In this document: piece by piece, positions 15,172 through 19,075 of the stretch
Layout: every line of letters starts with the position of its first letter
How positions within the stretch are numbered: position 1 is the first letter of the stretch
Origin: an uncultured Muribaculaceae bacterium
Lineage (GTDB): Bacteria; Bacteroidota; Bacteroidia; Bacteroidales; Muribaculaceae
NCBI GenBank assembly: GCA_910584185.1
Contig: CAJTYC010000049.1
Location: 1-19,075, forward strand
Direction: 5' to 3'
DNA: 19,075 nt
Position numbers and translations under genes: made by a program
The notes under the pieces: model-generated
Told to the model about the DNA's origin: nothing
The model's input: the letters and a program-made list of their open reading frames with translations, nothing else
Databases searched by the model: none

Positions 15172-16647
15172 ATGGCACAATACTACAATATACCCGATGA
15201 ACATTTTCTGAGAATTCATTTCGTTCGCCCAAGATTCAAAAGCGATATCGAAAATGTTCTCTTATATTTTGCTAATGAATGTTGCAAAATAGAAGACTCC
15301 GACTGCGATACCTATAAAGAACGTCTTAACAATGCTATTCGGCTTTTCCCCGGAAATGCTGCGTTGAAGCAGAAAACAATTGACAATTGGAGAACTGAAA
15401 TCTCCGCTCTCTGCGCATTTTATATTGAAGATAAAATTTCCAATATAACCCGCACGTCTAAGTTGGCTTATTTTCTAAACGAAAATCAAGACTTGACACA
15501 GTTTTTTAAGTTCATTATGTTGTCGTTCCAGTTTCCCGGAGGCCACATCAAGAACCAAGACAACATAGAACTTATAGCCAATTGCGTGCGGTTTAAACCT
15601 GCTCAATTCATCTTAAATGTGCTATTAGAGGGCAACAAAATTCTTGCCTCACAAAATAGCGAAAAGGATATGAGCATCAATGATGAAGAAGCCACTTTCT
15701 GTATTTTCAATGATTTAAGAGTGACTACCGGTCAACGCACCCCTAAAGAAGTGGCTACCCTTATCCTTGAAAATAGAAAGAAGAAACTTAAATATTTCAA
15801 CAAATCGGATAAAAGATATTATAGCTCTGCCGGAACTCCAAGAACGAAAGGCGATGTCGTCAGATATGCCGGAGATGTTCTTGACTATATGGAGTACGCA
15901 TCTTTGCTCGACCGCAGAATGGATGGTTATTTCATTCTGAAACCGAATGAGTTGAAATCCATCTCCGCATTTGTCAATGACAACTCTTATTTTGACGGCT
16001 ATGAACAATTCTACGGAGTTAATAATCTTAAGCCGTCTATGCTTGCACCCATTGAACCCGATTGGTTCGACTACGTTGATAGTTTATTCCAGCCTGACAA
16101 GTTCAAAACGGATGTCGCAGCTCTCCTTTCAGATAGCGATGTCGTTGTTCTCGTTGATCAACGTATATCTGAAATTCTTGATAATGAAAACTCCACTACC
16201 AAGGACATTGGCAATATTGGCGAGTCAATCATCTTCTCTCACGAGAAGATGAGATTGAAACTCGCAGGTTACGGAGATTTGCTCCACCGCATTGCCATTG
16301 TTGATAGCCCCTCCTATCACCCTGGATATGACATTGACAGCCTCGAAGGTGATGGTACTCGCGACCACAGATATATTGAAGTCAAGACTACCATTAGTAA
16401 ACAAAAAATTAAACTATTTGGCTTCCATATGTCACCTAATGAATGGGATGTTGCCAATACCACACGCGAACATTACTGCGTCTATCGCTTAATGCTCAGC
16501 GCAAAAGATAAGACTCTCTACATTTTGCGTAACCCGGTGTCGCTTTACAAAAACGACATTATCGAGGCGACCCCGCGCAATGGAATGGAGGTGTCGTTCG
16601 ACGCATCACAATTTAACCCGGAACCAATTCTCGTATGGCAAGACTAA
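15172..16647 (+). CDS. Putative type II restriction endonuclease with DUF3883-type PD-(D/E)XK domain
   Basis: A 491-residue protein encoded between two methyltransferase genes. Residues 345-490 look like the DUF3883 domain: a helix with E351 (DIGNIGESIIFSHE), then GYDIDS with D387 and YIEVKTT with E403 and K405. Together these give the E...D-x15-E-V-K pattern of PD-(D/E)XK nucleases, a fold that cuts DNA with Mg2+. The first 340 residues are helical and probably recognise DNA. The stretch near 225-265 (GDVLDYMEYASLLDRRMDGYFIL) resembles a winged helix. The gene begins 5 bp after M1 and overlaps the start of M2 by 13 bp. Its role as the restriction subunit rests on position and the nuclease motif. 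No ATPase or helicase motif is present, which argues against a type I, III or McrBC-like system. Confidence 0.8.
   Translation: MAQYYNIPDEHFLRIHFVRPRFKSDIENVLLYFANECCKIEDSDCDTYKERLNNAIRLFPGNAALKQKTIDNWRTEISALCAFYIEDKISNITRTSKLAYFLNENQDLTQFFKFIMLSFQFPGGHIKNQDNIELIANCVRFKPAQFILNVLLEGNKILASQNSEKDMSINDEEATFCIFNDLRVTTGQRTPKEVATLILENRKKKLKYFNKSDKRYYSSAGTPRTKGDVVRYAGDVLDYMEYASLLDRRMDGYFILKPNELKSISAFVNDNSYFDGYEQFYGVNNLKPSMLAPIEPDWFDYVDSLFQPDKFKTDVAALLSDSDVVVLVDQRISEILDNENSTTKDIGNIGESIIFSHEKMRLKLAGYGDLLHRIAIVDSPSYHPGYDIDSLEGDGTRDHRYIEVKTTISKQKIKLFGFHMSPNEWDVANTTREHYCVYRLMLSAKDKTLYILRNPVSLYKNDIIEATPRNGMEVSFDASQFNPEPILVWQD
16229..16252. repeat. 10-bp perfect hairpin inside the endonuclease gene
   Basis: TCATCTTCTC (16229-16238) and GAGAAGATGA (16243-16252) pair perfectly around a 4-nt loop. 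It lies inside codons for the conserved ESIIFSHEKMR region, so coding constraint could explain it. An effect on translation or transcription of the nuclease is speculative. Confidence 0.4.
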
Positions 16648-18071
16648 GAATAGCATCGCTCTTTTGTGGCTGCGGCGGCATGGACTTAGGTCTGCTCGGC
16701 GGTTTTGACTATCTTGGTCAAAACTATCCTCCGCTTGATTTTGAAATCGTCAAGGCCATAGATAACGACCCCTATTGTACCAAAATCTACAACCAAAACT
16801 TTCAGCATAGATGTGAAGTTATGGATGTTCGCAGTTTGGATATTTCTAAACTGCCCGATTTTGATATGCTGATTGGAGGCTTCCCATGTCAATCGTTCTC
16901 CATATCGGCTCAGAATCCCCCACGTCTTGGATATAAGGACGAAAGAGGTATGCTATTTTTTGAAATGGTAAAGATACTCAAGGAAAAGCAACCGCGTTTT
17001 CTTATTGCGGAAAACGTGAAGGGTCTTTTGTCTGCCAACAAAGGCAAGGCTTTCCCAATGATTATACAAGAATTTGAAAAGGCAGGCTACCATATCAAAT
17101 TCAAACTCTTCAATGCTTCAGAATTTGGCATTCCTCAAAAGAGAGAGCGCGTTATTATTGTCGGATTTCGAGAATACTCCGACTACGCTCATTTCTCTTT
17201 TCCAAAACCAACTACGCAATTTAACAAAGTTCCGCTTAGACGCGTCATTAACGAATCAGACAACTGCAATGAACGCCTTTTCTTCAGTGAAAAGGCCGTT
17301 GCAGGTATGATGCTTGTTCGCGACAAAATGAATAAAGGTCGCGCACAATCTTTGGACAAGCCTTGTAATACCATAAGTTCCCATTTAGCTAAGGTCAGCT
17401 TAAACTCTACTGACCCCGTTCTCTTTATAAACGGACGATACCGCAGGTTTTCAAGCAGCGAGTGTGCTCGCATACAATCTTTTCCTGAATCATTTCTTTG
17501 GGATTCAGTCTCAGAGGCCAAACAACTTAAGGCAATTGGTAATGCCGTACCCCCAGTTTTAATGTGGCATATCGCCAACGCTTTAGAGACCACGGTCAAC
17601 CGCCCAATACAAACGGACATTAAGCCAATCGAGTCTGCCTCTTATGAATTTCCCAACGGAAATTGGGTGCAACTTTCCCTTTTCGAGTCGGAAACCATAT
17701 ACATCTCTAAACAAGGGAACCAATATGTACTTATCGGCACCTGCCGAAAAGGCATTATCGATTGGATTAAACAAACCTCGAAATACTGTTACCCAATCTC
17801 CGAAGAAGAAATTGAGCGCCATCCCGAATTACTTAATGTTTCGCGTATAATGATACGCCATAAAAAAAATGTTATTGGTTTCTTCGAAGTGTCTGCAACT
17901 GACGTGGTTGTTAAGCCAGAACTTAAAGCTTATGGCTACCCAACGCGCAGTTCTCGGCACAAGGCCGACACTAAGTATCTTCTTTTCTCTTTAGAACAAT
18001 CCGGGTTACCCATGAGAGATATAGATTTCAATTCATTCACACCTATTATGGGAAAAGGCGTTAGCATTTAA
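16635..18071 (+). CDS. DNA cytosine-5 methyltransferase with C-terminal extension (M2)
   Basis: A 478-residue cytosine-5 methyltransferase. Motif I SLFCGCGGMDLGLLGGF (8-24), motif IV IGGFPCQSFS with catalytic C85, motif VI ENV (126-128), motif VIII FGIPQKRERVIIVGF (164-178), a recognition region (about 195-272) with MNKGRAQSLDKPCNTISSHL, motif IX and motif X AIGNAVPP (300-307) complete the core by residue 318. About 160 further residues, not part of the family core, form a beta-rich domain (YVLIGTCRKGIIDWIKQ, VIGFFEVSATDVVVKPELKAYGYP) that I cannot name; a PUA/EVE-like fold is a weak guess. The start overlaps the end of the endonuclease gene by 13 bp, implying coupled translation. Its recognition region is unlike that of M1, so the two probably methylate different strands or sequences. 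The stop codon lies exactly at the parA remnant, in the same frame. Confidence 0.94.
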   Translation: MARLRIASLFCGCGGMDLGLLGGFDYLGQNYPPLDFEIVKAIDNDPYCTKIYNQNFQHRCEVMDVRSLDISKLPDFDMLIGGFPCQSFSISAQNPPRLGYKDERGMLFFEMVKILKEKQPRFLIAENVKGLLSANKGKAFPMIIQEFEKAGYHIKFKLFNASEFGIPQKRERVIIVGFREYSDYAHFSFPKPTTQFNKVPLRRVINESDNCNERLFFSEKAVAGMMLVRDKMNKGRAQSLDKPCNTISSHLAKVSLNSTDPVLFINGRYRRFSSSECARIQSFPESFLWDSVSEAKQLKAIGNAVPPVLMWHIANALETTVNRPIQTDIKPIESASYEFPNGNWVQLSLFESETIYISKQGNQYVLIGTCRKGIIDWIKQTSKYCYPISEEEIERHPELLNVSRIMIRHKKNVIGFFEVSATDVVVKPELKAYGYPTRSSRHKADTKYLLFSLEQSGLPMRDIDFNSFTPIMGKGVSI

Positions 18072-18500
18072 TCCATTGAGCCGCTGCTGGCCGGAAACTA
18101 TGATTACATCATAATAGATTGCCCTCCCTCACTCGGTATCGTCACGACAAATGCTCTTGTGGCATCTGACGAGATTTATATTCCGTTGACCGCTGAGGCT
18201 CTACCCATGAAATGGCTATCCATGCTCGACGATGTCGTTAAGGAAGTACGCAAGCGTGTCAACCCCAATATTACACTTGGAGGAGTGTTCTTCACAAGAT
18301 ACAATAACCGAAAATTGAACCGCGAGGTGATTAAGGCCATTGGAGCGAAGTATGGAGACAAGGTTTTCAAGACCAAAATCTGTGAGAACATTGCGCTTGC
18401 CGAAACACCATTGTCCGGCAAGTCGATCTTCGATTACGACCCAAGGAGCAATGGTGCAGCAGACTACATGGAGCTTGTGGAGGAAATTTTAACGAGGTAA
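18072..18500 (+). pseudogene. parA: parA, 5'-truncated (N-terminal half with Walker A missing)
   Basis: The 142 codons directly after the M2 stop, in the same frame, encode the C-terminal part of a ParA/Soj partition ATPase. It starts with IEPLLAGNYDYIIIDCPPSLG (Walker B) and continues through TTNALVASDEIYIPLTAEALPMKW, GGVFFTRYNNRKLNREV and SKSIFDYDP-like sequence (GKSIFDYDPRSNGAADY). Soj-type proteins are about 250 residues, so roughly 110 residues, including the KGGxGKT nucleotide-binding loop, are gone. No start codon precedes the fragment; GTG 18159 would give a product without Walker B. The missing 5' end was not found anywhere in the window. The likely cause is insertion of, or recombination with, the R-M cassette. 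Confidence 0.9.
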
Positions 18501-18518
18501 CATAACAGGTAAGGAAAT

Positions 18519-18863
18519 ATGGCTAAGAAAAATTTATCATCTCTTATGGATAGGATACTCGGGGACGACAACGCACAGGTGCAGGTGTTTCCACCTGCAC
18601 CTGAAATTACCGAGCAAATGAATGCCGGGTTACATGCAAAGAGGTACGAAAAAGCCGGAAGACCGAAGAAAGGAGAAACGAAAGAAAACTCAAAGGATAT
18701 TAGAGCCACTATTATAGTGAACTCTGACCTGATGAGGAAAATTAAGTACATTTCCCTTATTGATGAAATATTGATAAAGGATGTGATTGGTGATGCACTG
18801 ACGAAGCATATAGAAGATTGGGAGAACGCCAACGGCAGGATTAAACTACCCTCCAAGAAGTAA
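18519..18863 (+). CDS. Small ribbon-helix-helix-type protein, likely partner of ParA
   Basis: A 114-residue basic protein starting 18 bp after parA. The N-terminal half is polar and probably disordered, with the AT-hook-like GRPKKG at 47-52. The C-terminal half fits a ribbon-helix-helix DNA-binding fold: strand RATIIVN (62-68), helix about 69-81, turn, helix 84-99 (IKDVIGDALTKHIEDW). Small RHH proteins downstream of parA commonly bind the centromere and repress the operon (ParG/Omega type), and Bacteroidales conjugative elements carry similar pairs. Here the ParA partner is broken, so the protein may now act only as a repressor or be drifting. Exact family not recognised. Confidence 0.7.
   Translation: MAKKNLSSLMDRILGDDNAQVQVFPPAPEITEQMNAGLHAKRYEKAGRPKKGETKENSKDIRATIIVNSDLMRKIKYISLIDEILIKDVIGDALTKHIEDWENANGRIKLPSKK
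18576..18603. repeat. Perfect 12-bp hairpin built of CAGGTG units inside the RHH gene
   Basis: CAGGTGCAGGTG (18576-18587), a 4-nt spacer TTTC, then CACCTGCACCTG (18592-18603): a perfect inverted repeat whose arms are each a direct repeat of a 6-mer, giving four half sites. It lies in codons 20-29 of the RHH gene, in the poorly conserved N-terminal part. It could be a protein-binding site (centromere, operator or transfer origin) or a regulatory mRNA hairpin. Confidence 0.8.
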
Positions 18864-18923
18864 AAATACGGAAGAGCCGGGAGAAAACCAGCGCATGGCA
18901 ATTCCGGCAGCTCAACAAAAGCA

Positions 18924-18970
18924 CAACCTCGATGTGTGGCTATTCTACGAGTAGCAACACACCGATGTTG
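18924..18970. repeat. Imperfect 18-bp inverted repeat downstream of the RHH gene
   Basis: Arms 18924-18941 and 18953-18970 pair at 15 of 18 positions around an 11-nt loop (ATTCTACGAGT). No T run follows, so it does not look like a terminator. In this setting a transfer origin or partition site is possible. The stretch 18864-19075 has no convincing gene. Confidence 0.55.
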
Positions 18971-19050
18971 CCAATTTGTGGAGCATATTGAAAAATTGCA
19001 CTCCGAAGTGATAGGAGATTGGTAAACGGCCCAAACTCCGCGAGGCAATT

Positions 19051-19072
19051 TTAAGCGCTTAATATACCTTTG
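19051..19072 (+). promoter_or_regulatory. Palindromic operator candidate beside a -7 box at the window end
   Basis: The perfect 12-bp palindrome TTAAGCGCTTAA (19051-19062) lies 2 bp before TACCTTTG (19065-19072), which fits TAnnTTTG on the plus strand. No clear -33 box was found. The arrangement suggests a regulated promoter for a gene starting beyond the window. Confidence 0.45.
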
Positions 19073-19075
19073 CTG

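Noticed and set aside
18159..18500. Intact short ParA-like gene from GTG 18159
   Set aside because: Conserved ParA codons including Walker B continue upstream to 18072, so this is an internal codon of a truncated gene, not a true start.
1..19075. CRISPR array, rRNA genes, insertion sequences or transposase genes
   Set aside because: No regularly spaced repeats, rRNA sequence, transposase motifs or terminal inverted repeats with target duplications were found.

Overview
The window looks like a chromosomal stretch of a gut-type Bacteroidales bacterium, possibly Muribaculaceae (the family is a guess). The signs are a type B sorting domain of the type IX secretion system (T9SS), promoters of the Bacteroidetes form (TTG/TTTG, about 19-20 bp, TAnnTTTG), almost no Shine-Dalgarno sequences, and a gene set typical of the order (DUF389 protein, ftsY-rimO pair, M13 peptidase, HtrA, LES-type lipoprotein).

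Regions 1-11.95 kb are mostly backbone. The left edge holds the 5' part of a tRNA-Gln on the minus strand with its own promoter. Next come a secreted T9SS cargo protein and a DUF389 membrane protein, both on the minus strand and separated by a perfect 24-bp inverted repeat. A SpoU-family RNA methyltransferase diverges from these. Then follows a tight plus-strand run ftsY-rimO-menF-pepO ending in a strong terminator, and a monocistronic htrA with its own promoter box and terminator. A minus-strand crcB fluoride channel faces htrA.

Region 12.0-13.85 kb is accessory. It holds a 507-residue surface-type lipoprotein whose C-terminal half resembles leukocidin-type beta-barrel pore formers. A 32-codon ORF with a good promoter precedes it on the same strand.

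Region 14.0-19.1 kb is mobile. A compact operon encodes a cytosine-5 methyltransferase, a DUF3883/PD-(D/E)XK-type putative restriction endonuclease and a second cytosine-5 methyltransferase with an extra C-terminal domain. This layout fits a restriction-modification (R-M) system acting on an asymmetric site. A 13-bp inverted repeat lies in the leader just before the first methyltransferase. The cassette ends exactly at the stop codon of the second methyltransferase. The very next codon, in the same frame, belongs to a parA gene that has lost its N-terminal half. A ribbon-helix-helix partner gene follows, containing a perfect 12-bp hairpin of CAGGTG units. After it come an imperfect 18-bp inverted repeat and a palindrome next to a promoter box. 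This right-hand part looks like the partition or transfer region of an integrated plasmid or conjugative element into which the R-M cassette was placed.
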